Assembly: GCA_013042915.1 (NCBI GenBank)
Contig: JABDPF010000078.1
Coordinates: 1 to 46,831 of the forward strand
DNA length: 46,831 nucleotides
Source: Lysobacterales bacterium
Lineage (GTDB): Bacteria; Pseudomonadota; Gammaproteobacteria; Xanthomonadales; SZUA-36
Direction: 5' to 3'
Shown here: in pieces, positions 1-8,520 of the stretch
Position numbering within the stretch: position 1 is the first letter of the stretch
Layout: each line of letters opens with the position of its first letter
Position numbers and translations under genes: made by a program
The notes under the pieces: model-generated
Seen by the model: only the letters and a program-made list of their open reading frames with translations
Database searches by the model: none
What the model was told of the DNA's origin: nothing

Positions 1-1281
1 CAGACCATGGCCTTCGAGGCCGCGGCGGCCGGCGCGAACAATGCGATCGAATTCTTCATGACCAACGTCGAGGCCGATGCTCCCGACACGCTCTGCGGTC
101 GGAAAGACCATCTCGGCTGGGATGAGCCAACGGAGTGGCGTTACGTTACCTACGACGTCGATGGCGTGCGGCTTCAGCAACGCATGTACTGCCTGAACGA
201 CGAGTACCCCTGTGGTCCGGGCGAAGTCGGTTGCGTTACCGGCGCGCGTCCGCCGCGCTCGCAATTATTCGTGGCCAGCCGCGGCACGGTTGAACCCACC
301 CTCGGCGACGTCGTTGCCTTCCGCGAAGTGGAAGTCCGCATCACGCGCCGCAACGACACCTATCTCGTCGAAGGTTGCGGCGCGATCTGCTTCCCGGCTT
401 GCGAGGCACAGATGGTGGACGGCCCCGGCAACCAGGGTCCCGAGCCTGCAATAGATTTCCCATCATCCAATGTCTTCACGGTCGATGGTGACGGCGGCCC
501 GGCCGTGACGACAGGACGTGACTGCCCCGACTCCGGTTTGTTGGATGCGATCCTGGACGATCTCAATAGCTCACGGCTTGGTAATTACGACGGCGGCATT
601 CATCAGTCAGACCCCGGCCAGCCCTGGGACGATCCGAATACTACCGACCGGTTTCGGGAGCAAATCAGGGTACAAGCGGAAGCCGGACTCGGCGGCGATC
701 TGTTGATCGGCCCGGGTTATCCCGGCTACGTGGAAGGCGGTGAGCACGGTGGCGTCTTCACGGACTTGGGAAACACGGAATACGGCACCTACCCCGGTGG
801 TGAAACAATCACTTACATCCAGGGCGACTTGGTAATGGGCGGCAATATCTCGGGCGCCGGTATCATGATGGTCGAGGGAAATATCTCCTGGAACGGCACA
901 CCCGATTACAAAGGCCTGATCGTCACCCTGGGCGGTACCTACACGATCGACGGCGGCGGCGTCGGTGGCAACCACGCCGGCTCGGTAGTGGTGCTGAACA
1001 ACAATAACGAGACGGGTTGCGGAGCTACAAACTCTTGCAGCGATTTCGGCGCGATAAGCTGGCAAAACACCGGTGGTGGCACGGCGGAGTACAACTGGGA
1101 TTGCGATGCGCTTACCGCGGCCTTTGAGCTTGTCTACCCCACAGACTTTGACGCAGACCCGCTCTGGGGTTTCGACTGCGAACGAGGCCCAGCCACCTTG
1201 TTTGAAACACCCGCCGAACTGGTGATCGCCAGTTGGCGTGAAAACATCGGTTGGAGAGAGGAATTCTTCGCTGCCGAGTAA
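1..1281 (+). CDS. PilX-like type IV pilus assembly protein, 3' part only
   Basis: The frame is open from base 1, so the start lies upstream of the window. The first visible residues (QTMAFEAAAAGANNAIEFF) resemble the helix after the N-terminal membrane segment in PilX-type minor pilins, which typically has a phrase like AFQAAEAGL. The remaining 400 or so residues form a large secreted domain. It has several cysteines in its first 150 residues and a glycine-rich beta-type C-terminal half (residues about 270-340, GDLVMGGNISGAGIMMVEG) like that seen in long PilX and pilus-tip proteins of environmental gammaproteobacteria. The role would be a minor pilin-like component in pilus assembly at the inner membrane and periplasm. 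A strong terminator follows directly, so this is the last gene of its operon; the rest of the presumed pilV-pilW-pilX-pilY1 cluster is out of view. The family call rests on pattern memory and is moderate. Confidence 0.55.
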   Translation, partial: QTMAFEAAAAGANNAIEFFMTNVEADAPDTLCGRKDHLGWDEPTEWRYVTYDVDGVRLQQRMYCLNDEYPCGPGEVGCVTGARPPRSQLFVASRGTVEPTLGDVVAFREVEVRITRRNDTYLVEGCGAICFPACEAQMVDGPGNQGPEPAIDFPSSNVFTVDGDGGPAVTTGRDCPDSGLLDAILDDLNSSRLGNYDGGIHQSDPGQPWDDPNTTDRFREQIRVQAEAGLGGDLLIGPGYPGYVEGGEHGGVFTDLGNTEYGTYPGGETITYIQGDLVMGGNISGAGIMMVEGNISWNGTPDYKGLIVTLGGTYTIDGGGVGGNHAGSVVVLNNNNETGCGATNSCSDFGAISWQNTGGGTAEYNWDCDALTAAFELVYPTDFDADPLWGFDCERGPATLFETPAELVIASWRENIGWREEFFAAE

Positions 1282-1300
1282 GGCTCTCCATACCCCTGTG

Positions 1301-1329
1301 AAAAGGCCGCCTCCGGGCGGCCTTTTTTT
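1301..1329. terminator. Bidirectional intrinsic terminator
   Basis: Perfect 11-bp stem (AAAAGGCCGCC, 1301-1311, with GGCGGCCTTTT, 1316-1326), a TCCG loop and a T run to 1329. The A tract on the other side lets it also serve the convergent psiE-like gene. It sits 20 bp after the stop of the PilX-like gene. Confidence 0.9.
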
Positions 1330-1344
1330 CTTGGCAAACTGTTT

Positions 1345-1758
1345 TCACCCCCCGGCCTCAGGCGGTTCGTCGTAGGGGTACTTGAGGTGCCCGTAACGGA
1401 TCACCAGCACGGTCAGCGCCAGGATCAGCGACGCGACCGCGATGGCCACGACTTTCCAGGCGTCCATACCTTTCATGTCCAGGATAAGGTACCTTGCCAG
1501 CGCCACGATGGCGATATAGATCGGCATCCGCACCGGCAGCTTGCCCGAATCGAGGTAGATGGACACCATCGCGAAGATTTCGAGGTAGATGAACATCAAC
1601 AGCAGGTCCGCCAGCATGACGGTGCCGTTGTCCCACATCACCTTGATCTCGATGATCAGGGCCACGACCGTGGAGAGGGCGATGATGATCAGGCCCAGGT
1701 CCTGAACCCAGGTGAGCATGGTGTGACCGGTACTGCTGATTTTGTTGCGCGGTTTCAT
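1345..1758 (-). CDS. PsiE-family phosphate-starvation-inducible membrane protein
   Basis: A 137-residue protein with four hydrophobic segments (roughly residues 18-38, 46-66, 79-95 and 100-122), matching the size and layout of PsiE/YjbA-type inner-membrane proteins. E. coli psiE is induced by phosphate starvation, but the biochemical role of the family is unknown. I chose the ATG at 1758 because GGGGGAC lies just upstream; the frame runs 14 codons further with no good ribosome site. Motifs such as YLEIFAMVSIY and PVRMPIYIAIVALAR, typical of the family, are present. It is a single-gene unit convergent with the PilX-like gene. I could not identify a Pho box upstream. Confidence 0.8.
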   Translation of the reverse strand: MKPRNKISSTGHTMLTWVQDLGLIIIALSTVVALIIEIKVMWDNGTVMLADLLLMFIYLEIFAMVSIYLDSGKLPVRMPIYIAIVALARYLILDMKGMDAWKVVAIAVASLILALTVLVIRYGHLKYPYDEPPEAGG

Positions 1759-2001
1759 TGCGTGTCCCCCGGCTCCGTTTGCGTCAACGGGAGAACGCAA
1801 ACGTCGAAACTAGGTTAACGCCTGGCGGCCGCATAATCCAGAAGCCAGGGGCGCCTCGGCGCTCCAGACGCGTTCAAAGCGCCAACACGACAGACCGCAA
1901 CCAAAGCCTACATGGGATTGTTTACGGCGATTAGCCACAGCGGTTCGAGGGCCCGAATCGCTACGTTATACTGGCCCCTGGCTTCAAAACACGGAATACA
2001 C

Positions 2002-3078
2002 ATGAAAATTTCTGTACTGGGCGCCGGCGCCGGCGGCACGGCAACGGCCTTTGACTGCGCGTCGCACGGCCACCAGGTGCGCCTCTTCGATTTTCCCGAG
2101 TTTCCCGCGAATATCGAAACGATCGCCCGCCAGGGCGGAATACATGCCGAGGGCGGCCTTTCCGGCTTCGCAGAGCTTGTCTCGGCAGGCCATGACCTCG
2201 ATGAAGCCCTTCGCGGTGCTGAGCTCATCTACGTCGTCGGCCCGGCTTACAGCACGGAGCCCTTCGGCCAGGCGCTGGCCGGACGCCTGCAGAGCGGCCA
2301 GACGGTAATCGTCACACCCGGCTCCTGCGGCGGCGCACTGGCGTTCAAGGAAGCGGCCAGGCTGCCCATTGAGGACGATGCGATCAGGGTAGCCGAGACG
2401 TCTACCCTGCACTACGCGGTTCGGCTGACCGAGCCGGGACGCATCCGCGTTTTTCTGAAACTCAAAGCCGGCAACCTGCTGGCGGCGCTGCCCCGGCAAC
2501 TGACCGACGATGTCCTGGAGATGATCTCGGATGTCTATCCCGGGATGGAGCGCGCGAAAAGCATCATCCATACCAGCCTGCAGAACGCCAACCCGGTGAT
2601 TCATCCGGCGGTTACGTTGGCCAACGCGGCGCGCATCGAGGGAACAGGCGGTGATTTTCTCTTTTACGAAGACGGCGTGACCGATTCGGTCGGTCGACTG
2701 ATCGAAGCGGTGGATCGCGAGCGGATCGCCATCGGCGCGCGCCTCGGCGTCGAAATCTTTCCCGACCCCGAGATGGGCATGCGCCAGGGCTACATGCTGG
2801 AAAACAACTACGGCTCCGCGTACCGCGAGGCGCCGGGCTTCCTGGGCATCGGCGCGCAGCCGCAGCTCGATCATCGCTACCTGAACGAAGACATCGGGTA
2901 CGGCCTGATCTTCATGAGCCGCCTGGCACGCCAGGTTGGCGTGGAGACCCCAACGATGGACGCCATCATAAAGCTGGCCTCGGTCCTGATGGCCCGCGAT
3001 TATGCCGAAGAAGCCCTGCGCACACCCGACTCGCTCGGCATCGGCTCGCTGTCGGTGGAGGAGTTGGGAGCGCTCTGA
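2002..3078 (+). CDS. NAD/NADP octopine/nopaline dehydrogenase family protein
   Basis: A 358-residue enzyme with an N-terminal Rossmann dinucleotide site (GAGAGG, residues 7-12). Its C-terminal opine dehydrogenase domain carries NPVIHP, with His201 in the place of the catalytic His of octopine dehydrogenases. Family members reductively condense an amino acid with a 2-oxoacid using NAD(P)H to give an opine, or run the reverse reaction. The substrate cannot be read from the sequence. The ATG at 2002 is chosen because it starts exactly at the Rossmann strand (MKISVLGAG); the frame runs 30 codons further upstream without family-like sequence. It stands alone, with no nicotianamine synthase-like gene or metallophore transporter nearby, so an opine-metallophore role has no support. 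Ketopantoate reductase-like activity is the main alternative. Confidence 0.85.
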   Translation: MKISVLGAGAGGTATAFDCASHGHQVRLFDFPEFPANIETIARQGGIHAEGGLSGFAELVSAGHDLDEALRGAELIYVVGPAYSTEPFGQALAGRLQSGQTVIVTPGSCGGALAFKEAARLPIEDDAIRVAETSTLHYAVRLTEPGRIRVFLKLKAGNLLAALPRQLTDDVLEMISDVYPGMERAKSIIHTSLQNANPVIHPAVTLANAARIEGTGGDFLFYEDGVTDSVGRLIEAVDRERIAIGARLGVEIFPDPEMGMRQGYMLENNYGSAYREAPGFLGIGAQPQLDHRYLNEDIGYGLIFMSRLARQVGVETPTMDAIIKLASVLMARDYAEEALRTPDSLGIGSLSVEELGAL

Positions 3079-3104
3079 GCGTCGAAGACATGGGTTTGAT
3101 AATG

Positions 3105-3141
3105 GGGCCGGATCCAATTTCGGGATAACTGGACCCGGCCC
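3105..3141. terminator. Hairpin terminator between convergent genes
   Basis: A 12-bp stem with one mismatch (GGGCCGGATCCA, 3105-3116, with TGGACCCGGCCC, 3130-3141) and a 13-base loop, followed by TTCTTCC. It lies between the stop of the opine dehydrogenase-like gene and the end of the vWA gene and can serve both. Confidence 0.7.
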
Positions 3142-3164
3142 TTCTTCCTGTCACATGAACTGGA

Positions 3165-4352
3165 TCAGTACTTCTCGACGTCCTCGTATTCGAGCCCGGC
3201 GTCGGCAGCCTGCTCCTTGACGGTCGCGTAGAGTTGCCGGTCCAGAGAATCTTCCATTCCGCCGGCTTCCTCGACTTTCTTGGCGATAAAGCCGTCGCGA
3301 TCTTCGGACAACTCCCGAATCTGCTGTTGCAGTTCATTGCGCTCCACGGCGAGCTGGCTGACGTGCTCCTTCTGCTCCTCGGGCTCCATCTCCCGGATCG
3401 CGTCGGGCAGAGCGTCTTCATCGATCTCGTCGAGCTGCAGCTTGCCGCTGGCAATCGCGTCCACCAGTTCATTGTCGCCCAGCATGTTGGTACGACCGCC
3501 CTCCCCGGCATTGAAGACACCGCGGCGCGCCCGTGAGGCGACCGATGCGCTGGAGTGCAGCTTTTCGGTGGCGGCGACTTTTTCCTTCATCCGCGCTTTC
3601 TCTTCCCGCGAGCCGTAATAGAGCCGCGTGTCGTCGAGCCTGGCTGAGAGTTCGGCGATCCTTTCATCGTATGGCGTGTCGAAAGCGATCGCGCCGCCGG
3701 CCTGCTCGACCTGGAAGAAACTGCCGTGCCCCAGGTTGGCGATCTGCGTCCACGGGGTGGCCGTCTCTGCAATCTCACCGCATTGGATGGTATTGATGAC
3801 GATGCCCCTTTCGAGTGCATTCGCCACGATCTGCGGATATTGCACCTCGTTGTAGTCCATGTGCGGCGGTGCGTCACCGACCAGGAAGATCACCTGGTAA
3901 GCCTGGTCCGCCCGGCTCCAGGACATGTGGTGAACGGCCTCGTAAAGTGCCTGGTTGACACTCTCGGGCGTGTCGCCACCGCCATCCGCCTTGAAATCCA
4001 TCAAGGCCGCATACACCGAGTCCAGGTCGCCGGAAAGATCAACCCGCCGGGTAACATACGCGTCGCCCCGGTCACGGAAACCGACCAGGCCGATGCGGAT
4101 CTCCGGGGTTGGTTGCGCCGAGGCCATGGTGGTCGCGATGGACCAGATCTTTTCCTTGGCGGTCTGGATGAGGCCGCCCATGCTACCCGTGGTATCCAGC
4201 ACGAACACCACGTCGACTATGGGTTTATTCGCAGTAATGTGCTGGTTAATGGCAGGCTGCATGGTGCCGGTGGTGGCTGAGAGTTGCGGGTAATACACAA
4301 CCGCGCCGAGTGTCAGGATGAAAAGGGCGATGCCCAGTATCTTGGTTTTCAT
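3165..4352 (-). CDS. Exported von Willebrand factor type A domain protein
   Basis: A 395-residue protein. Residues 5-23 form a signal peptide or anchor (ILGIALFILTLGAVVYY). A vWA domain spans about residues 44-220: its metal-binding MIDAS site is visible as D53-x-T55-x-S57 (DTTGS), with T128 in GGGDTPES and D160 in LVGDAPPH. The C-terminal third (about 240-395) is charged and helical, probably coiled coil. vWA domains of this type bind a partner through a metal ion, often in membrane-associated complexes. It is the last gene of the operon PspA-like, membrane protein, vWA, 30 bp after the membrane protein. With PspA next door, a part in an envelope-stress complex is likely (inference). Confidence 0.85.
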   Translation of the reverse strand: MKTKILGIALFILTLGAVVYYPQLSATTGTMQPAINQHITANKPIVDVVFVLDTTGSMGGLIQTAKEKIWSIATTMASAQPTPEIRIGLVGFRDRGDAYVTRRVDLSGDLDSVYAALMDFKADGGGDTPESVNQALYEAVHHMSWSRADQAYQVIFLVGDAPPHMDYNEVQYPQIVANALERGIVINTIQCGEIAETATPWTQIANLGHGSFFQVEQAGGAIAFDTPYDERIAELSARLDDTRLYYGSREEKARMKEKVAATEKLHSSASVASRARRGVFNAGEGGRTNMLGDNELVDAIASGKLQLDEIDEDALPDAIREMEPEEQKEHVSQLAVERNELQQQIRELSEDRDGFIAKKVEEAGGMEDSLDRQLYATVKEQAADAGLEYEDVEKY

Positions 4353-4382
4353 GTTGATGTCCTCTTTCAGAATAAGCGGGTT

Positions 4383-4961
4383 TCAGATGGTGGGTTGATG
4401 GGTGAATAACTGCCGCAAGGCGGCGTCGGCCTGGCGCCGTGCCTGTTGGAAGTTGGAATCGTCCGCCGCGTTGTTGGGAGCCGGCGCGGGCTTGCGCTGA
4501 ATGGTTGGCGGGATGCCCACGAAAAGCGCCTGCACCAGGAAAAATGTCCAGACGGCGAGGAACACACTGCCGGATTGAGTGATCGCCCAGACGGTGGCGG
4601 ATAGGCTCAGTGCGTTCAGCCCCAGGTCCAGCATGGCCGGCACGACGCCCGAATAGAAATACAGGGAACGCACCAGCCAGATGGCGGCCACGTGAATCAG
4701 CAGGTAAAGCGGAAACGGGGGCGCCACCCACCAGGTGGCTGCGGCCAGCGCGGTCCAGAGCGAAAGCGTGGTGACGCGTCCCACCCGCGCCTTGCTGCGG
4801 CTCATCAGGTACATGAGATAAGCCAGCCCCAGCGCGGGGATAAGCAGCCTGATCACGCTGTAGAAGCCGAAGAATGGCGTCAGCGTGGTGATCACGGCAC
4901 TGGCGAAGAAGGCGAAAACGACGGCGACGAGCACGCCGTGGAAGAAGCCGGGGCGTTTCAT
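4383..4961 (-). CDS. Inner-membrane protein of unknown function in the PspA operon
   Basis: A 192-residue protein with several hydrophobic stretches (about residues 6-27, 37-53, 65-101, which is long enough for two helices, and 113-151), then a soluble tail with DDSNFQQARRQADAALRQL. I recognise no family. Its ATG overlaps the stop of the PspA-like gene as ATGA (4958-4961), which indicates translational coupling. It sits between the PspA-like and vWA genes, where membrane partners of PspA (PspB, PspC or unrelated substitutes) are found in other phage-shock loci. It has no visible similarity to PspB or PspC. A role as the membrane anchor or sensor of the operon is inference from position. Confidence 0.8.
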   Translation of the reverse strand: MKRPGFFHGVLVAVVFAFFASAVITTLTPFFGFYSVIRLLIPALGLAYLMYLMSRSKARVGRVTTLSLWTALAAATWWVAPPFPLYLLIHVAAIWLVRSLYFYSGVVPAMLDLGLNALSLSATVWAITQSGSVFLAVWTFFLVQALFVGIPPTIQRKPAPAPNNAADDSNFQQARRQADAALRQLFTHQPTI

Positions 4962-5512
4962 GCTGCACCTCTCAGGCTCTTTTCGCGCAAGAAGGCGACT
5001 TCGACCTCGTCATCTCCGACCGTCATTTCGCGCGCCATCCACGAGATGTCGTCATATTCCGAGCCGTCGCCGTCAGGGCCGGGGGTGCGTTGCGAGAACA
5101 GTTCCGCTTTCTGCCTCAGGCTTTCCAGCGTGGCCCGGTTCTCATCAAGCATCGTTCCCTGGTCTGCGAGGTACGCCTTGTTTGCGGAGTGCTTTGCGTC
5201 CAGTCGTTTCAGAAGCCGCGCGGCCTCCAGTTTCCTCCGGACCAGGTTTTTTGCGAGATCGTCCTTGTCGGACTCGAAGCAAAGATCGAGCTGCCCATCG
5301 AGTTCGGCCAGGGTGTGTTCCAGTTCACCGCGGCGAACCGCCAGGGCTTCCTGGTCATGCGCGCATACCTTGATGCGTTGTTCGGTGGCGGACAGGTCGT
5401 CCTCCATGTCGCGGATGGCCTGTTTGAGGAGTTGCTCGGGCTCCTCGATCTGGTCCAGGACGGCGTGGAAATCCGCCTTGAAGAGCCGCGTGATGCGATT
5501 GATCAATGCCAT
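4958..5512 (-). CDS. PspA/IM30-family membrane-associated protein
   Basis: A 184-residue protein beginning with an amphipathic helix (MALINRITRLFKADFHAVLD), then EEPEQLLKQAIRDMEDDL and a long run of charged heptads. This is the layout of PspA/Vipp1/IM30 proteins, which form ESCRT-III-like rods on the inner membrane and protect it when the proton gradient leaks. It is shorter than E. coli PspA (222 residues) and ends in an acidic segment. The ATG at 5512 has a strong ribosome site (GGAGGACACATC). It is the first gene of a three-gene operon diverging from a two-component system. I found no sigma-54 type promoter (GG-N10-GC) in the 182-bp divergent gap, so its control probably differs from E. 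coli pspA. Confidence 0.85.
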   Translation of the reverse strand: MALINRITRLFKADFHAVLDQIEEPEQLLKQAIRDMEDDLSATEQRIKVCAHDQEALAVRRGELEHTLAELDGQLDLCFESDKDDLAKNLVRRKLEAARLLKRLDAKHSANKAYLADQGTMLDENRATLESLRQKAELFSQRTPGPDGDGSEYDDISWMAREMTVGDDEVEVAFLREKSLRGAA

Positions 5513-5694
5513 GATGTGTCCTCCGTTCGTTTGATTGACGGGGACAGCTTAGAAATACATGGCCTTATGGATAAGACATGGAATGGTAAAAACGAGGCGC
5601 GGAAATTTACAAAACCGATACATCCCACATCGCCGCGCGGGCGCGCAAGCTGGTAGCCTAGGATGGTGTCCATTCCAGGTCACAGGGCAGCGTT

Positions 5695-6396
5695 ATGACG
5701 AAACAGCTACAGATACTGGTCGTGGAAGACGAAGAGGCGATCCGCACGGGCTTGGCCGACGTGCTGGTCTATCACGGCTATGGCGTGGAAAGCGCCGCGA
5801 CCGGCCCCGAAGGGCTGCGAAAAGCGCTGACGGGCCAGTTCGACCTGATCGTGCTCGATATCATGCTGCCCGGCATCGACGGCTACGAGATCTGCGACCG
5901 GATGCGGGCGCAGGACCCGGAACAAGCCATCATCATGTTGACCGCCAAGACCTCGGACGAGGAGATTATTCACGGCCTGAAACTCGGCGCCGACGACTAC
6001 GTGAACAAGCCGTTCTCAGTTCAGCAACTACTGCTCCGGATCGAGGCCGTGCTGCGGCGCTCGCAGGCCGGCATCGAACAGGCGCGAAATATCCGCTTGC
6101 GCGATGTAGAGATCGACACTGCAAACCTTTCGGGGCGCAAGGGCAGCGAATCCCTGTCTTTCACCCGGCGCGAGATCGCGGTGCTGAGCTACCTGGCGCA
6201 ACATTCGGACCGGCCGGTGTCGAGGGAGGAACTGTTGACGAAGGTATGGGGCTACCCCGGAAACCTGGAGTTTGAAACGCGCACGGTCGATATCCATATC
6301 GCTAAACTGCGGCGCAAGATCGAGGGCCTTCCGAAAGAACCCGTTAACCTCGTTACTGTGCGAGGCGCCGGCTATCGCCTGGTGACCCTGGATTAG
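5695..6396 (+). CDS. OmpR-family response regulator
   Basis: A 233-residue regulator. The receiver domain spans residues 1-120, with the acidic pair E11/D12, phosphoacceptor D55 (VLDIMLPG), T83 and K105 all present. An OmpR-type winged helix spans about residues 135-232 (FTRREIAVLSYLAQH, SREELLTKVWGYPGN, TVDIHIAKLRRKIE, VRGAGYRL). It would be phosphorylated by the histidine kinase that begins 3 bp after its stop. It diverges from the PspA-like operon across a 182-bp gap, so that operon is its most obvious target (inference). The start has only a modest ribosome site (AGGGCAGCGTT), but the N-terminus matches the family. Confidence 0.95.
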   Translation: MTKQLQILVVEDEEAIRTGLADVLVYHGYGVESAATGPEGLRKALTGQFDLIVLDIMLPGIDGYEICDRMRAQDPEQAIIMLTAKTSDEEIIHGLKLGADDYVNKPFSVQQLLLRIEAVLRRSQAGIEQARNIRLRDVEIDTANLSGRKGSESLSFTRREIAVLSYLAQHSDRPVSREELLTKVWGYPGNLEFETRTVDIHIAKLRRKIEGLPKEPVNLVTVRGAGYRLVTLD

Positions 6397-6399
6397 CCC

Positions 6400-8520
6400 G
6401 TGCTGCCCAACGCCCTCATCAAAGGCCACGACAGGCGCCGCCTACGAAATCTCCTGGCGATCCTGTTCCTGGCGCTCACCATTCCGACCGCCGTGCTGGT
6501 CTGGCACGCGTACGGGCAGCTCAAGTGGGAGGCGTTCCACCAGTACCGCGGCCTGGCCGAGGAACTGACCGGCCGCATCGACGCGCGACTGGTGGGCATG
6601 ATCAGCGCAGCGGATACCAATTCGTTCGCGGATTACACGTTCCTGGTCGTCACCGGCGATCCCAGCGCCAATTTCCTGCAACGCTCGCCGTTATCCGCCT
6701 ACCCGGTCCCCGGGGACCCACCCGGACTGCTGGGTCATTTCCAGGTCGATACCCGGGGTGTTTTCAGTAGCCCGCTGCTACCGCCCGCCACGAGCGATCC
6801 CGAACAGTTTGGCATCGGCGGAAATGAATTCAAAGACCGCTGGCTGTTGGCGCAGGAAATCCATCAAATCCTGGCTGACAATCGCCTGGTGAGGCTCCGC
6901 GAACAGGCTTCGTACCACGCACTGACCGAAGGCGATATCGAAGCGGAGGCGGAACCTCTCGAAATCCGGCCGGGGAGCGCCGAGCGGCCTGCGATGAATG
7001 AGCAGGAGGAAGATGCCGAGCTGACGACCTACACACAGCAGGTCTTTGACCAGTTGAGTCTGCCCGGCAGGCGGGAGGAAACGGATTCAGATGTTGTCGC
7101 AGCCCCCGATGGTGAAGCGGCGCCAGTGCAACAGCGCCTCAATACAATCGGCAAGGTGTCCGATCTCAATCTCGATCCCGCGCTGGAGCGGAAAAGCGAG
7201 GCAATGGAAAGCCAATCGGACCAGCGTCAACGTGACGAGGCGGCTCGCGCCGATGGCCTCGTGCGGGGTAAGCGCAAGGAGCAGATAGCCCTGGCGGAGA
7301 CCGCTGCGAAGCCAGCCGAGGATCGGTTCGCCGATACCGCGGCCGGGCTTCGTATCAGCACCTTCGAGAGCGAGGTCGATCCGCTGGAATTCAGCATGCT
7401 CGACAGCGGGCACTTGGTGCTTTTCAGAAAAGTCTGGCGCGAGGGCGAACGTTTCATCCAGGGCCTGCTGATCGACCGGGACACCTTTATCGGGGACGCG
7501 ATCGACACGCCATTCAGAAAAACGGCGCTGTCCGGGACGTCCAACCTGATCGTCGCTTACCGGGGAGATGTCATCCACAGCGTCAGCGGGCGTGATGACT
7601 ACGAATATCCCGTGAGCACAGGTTCGCTGGAAGGCGCGCTCGTATACCGCAACCGCCTGTCCGCCCCGCTGGACAGCATGGAACTCATCTACAGCGCCTC
7701 CCACCTGCCGCCCGGTCCGGGCGCCGCGGTTCTGGGCTGGGTAACGCTGGTCCTCGCCATCGTGTTCATATCCGGTTTCGTCACGTTGTACCGCCTGGGC
7801 CTGGGCCAGATCAGGCTGGCCCGGCAGCAGCAGGACTTCGTCTCGGCGGTGAGCCACGAACTCAAGACGCCGCTGACATCCATCCGCATGTACAGTGAGA
7901 TGTTGAAAGAGGGCTGGGCGGACGAGGAGAAACGCAAGACCTACTACGAGTTCATCCATGGCGAGTCGGAACGACTGACCCGGCTCATCTCCAACGTTCT
8001 GCAACTCGCCAAAATCACTCGCAATGAACCGCAGTTCGACCTGCAGCCCCGGAAGGTTGGCGAACTCATGGCCAACATGGAGTCGAAGATCACCAGCCAG
8101 GTGGAGCGCGGCGGATTTCGGCTGGCATTCGATTGCCAAGCCGAAACGCGGGGCGCCACGGTGATGATCGACGAGGATTGTTTCTCCCAGATCGTCATCA
8201 ATCTGGTGGACAATGCGATCAAGTTTTCCAGCAGCGCGGCCAACAAGACCATCGAGATCAACAGTCGGCTGACCAGTGACAACAAGGTGCGGTTCTCGGT
8301 GCGGGATTTCGGCCCAGGCATTGCGAAAAACCAGATGAAAAAGATCTTCCGGCTTTTCTATCGCCCGGAATCGGAGCTTACCCGCGAGACCGTCGGCACC
8401 GGCATCGGCCTGGCCATCGTGCACCAGTTGACGGTGGTGATGAACGGCAAGGTGGATGTCATCAACCGGCAGCCCGGAGCGGAATTTAGCGCAACTTTCC
8501 CGAGCGTTACGCCTAGCTGA
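6400..8520 (+). CDS. Membrane sensor histidine kinase with long periplasmic domain
   Basis: A 706-residue kinase starting at GTG 6400, three bases after the regulator's stop. TM1 is about residues 17-38 and TM2 about 443-467. The dimerisation box has the phosphoacceptor H486 in SHELKTPLTSIRM. The ATPase domain shows N (NLVDNAIKFS), G1 (DFGPGIA) and G2 (GTGIGLAIVHQL) boxes. The roughly 400-residue sensor region between the membrane segments is unusual: about residues 165-315 are strongly charged and low in complexity, and appear to split a folded sensor domain. No HAMP domain is obvious after TM2. It forms a pair with the OmpR-family regulator and probably senses an envelope signal; the ligand is unknown. 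Confidence 0.95.
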   Translation: MLPNALIKGHDRRRLRNLLAILFLALTIPTAVLVWHAYGQLKWEAFHQYRGLAEELTGRIDARLVGMISAADTNSFADYTFLVVTGDPSANFLQRSPLSAYPVPGDPPGLLGHFQVDTRGVFSSPLLPPATSDPEQFGIGGNEFKDRWLLAQEIHQILADNRLVRLREQASYHALTEGDIEAEAEPLEIRPGSAERPAMNEQEEDAELTTYTQQVFDQLSLPGRREETDSDVVAAPDGEAAPVQQRLNTIGKVSDLNLDPALERKSEAMESQSDQRQRDEAARADGLVRGKRKEQIALAETAAKPAEDRFADTAAGLRISTFESEVDPLEFSMLDSGHLVLFRKVWREGERFIQGLLIDRDTFIGDAIDTPFRKTALSGTSNLIVAYRGDVIHSVSGRDDYEYPVSTGSLEGALVYRNRLSAPLDSMELIYSASHLPPGPGAAVLGWVTLVLAIVFISGFVTLYRLGLGQIRLARQQQDFVSAVSHELKTPLTSIRMYSEMLKEGWADEEKRKTYYEFIHGESERLTRLISNVLQLAKITRNEPQFDLQPRKVGELMANMESKITSQVERGGFRLAFDCQAETRGATVMIDEDCFSQIVINLVDNAIKFSSSAANKTIEINSRLTSDNKVRFSVRDFGPGIAKNQMKKIFRLFYRPESELTRETVGTGIGLAIVHQLTVVMNGKVDVINRQPGAEFSATFPSVTPS

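Noticed and set aside
5513-5694. Sigma-54 promoter upstream of the PspA-like operon
   Set aside because: No GG-N10-GC element with the usual TGGCAC/TTGC blocks could be found in the divergent gap.
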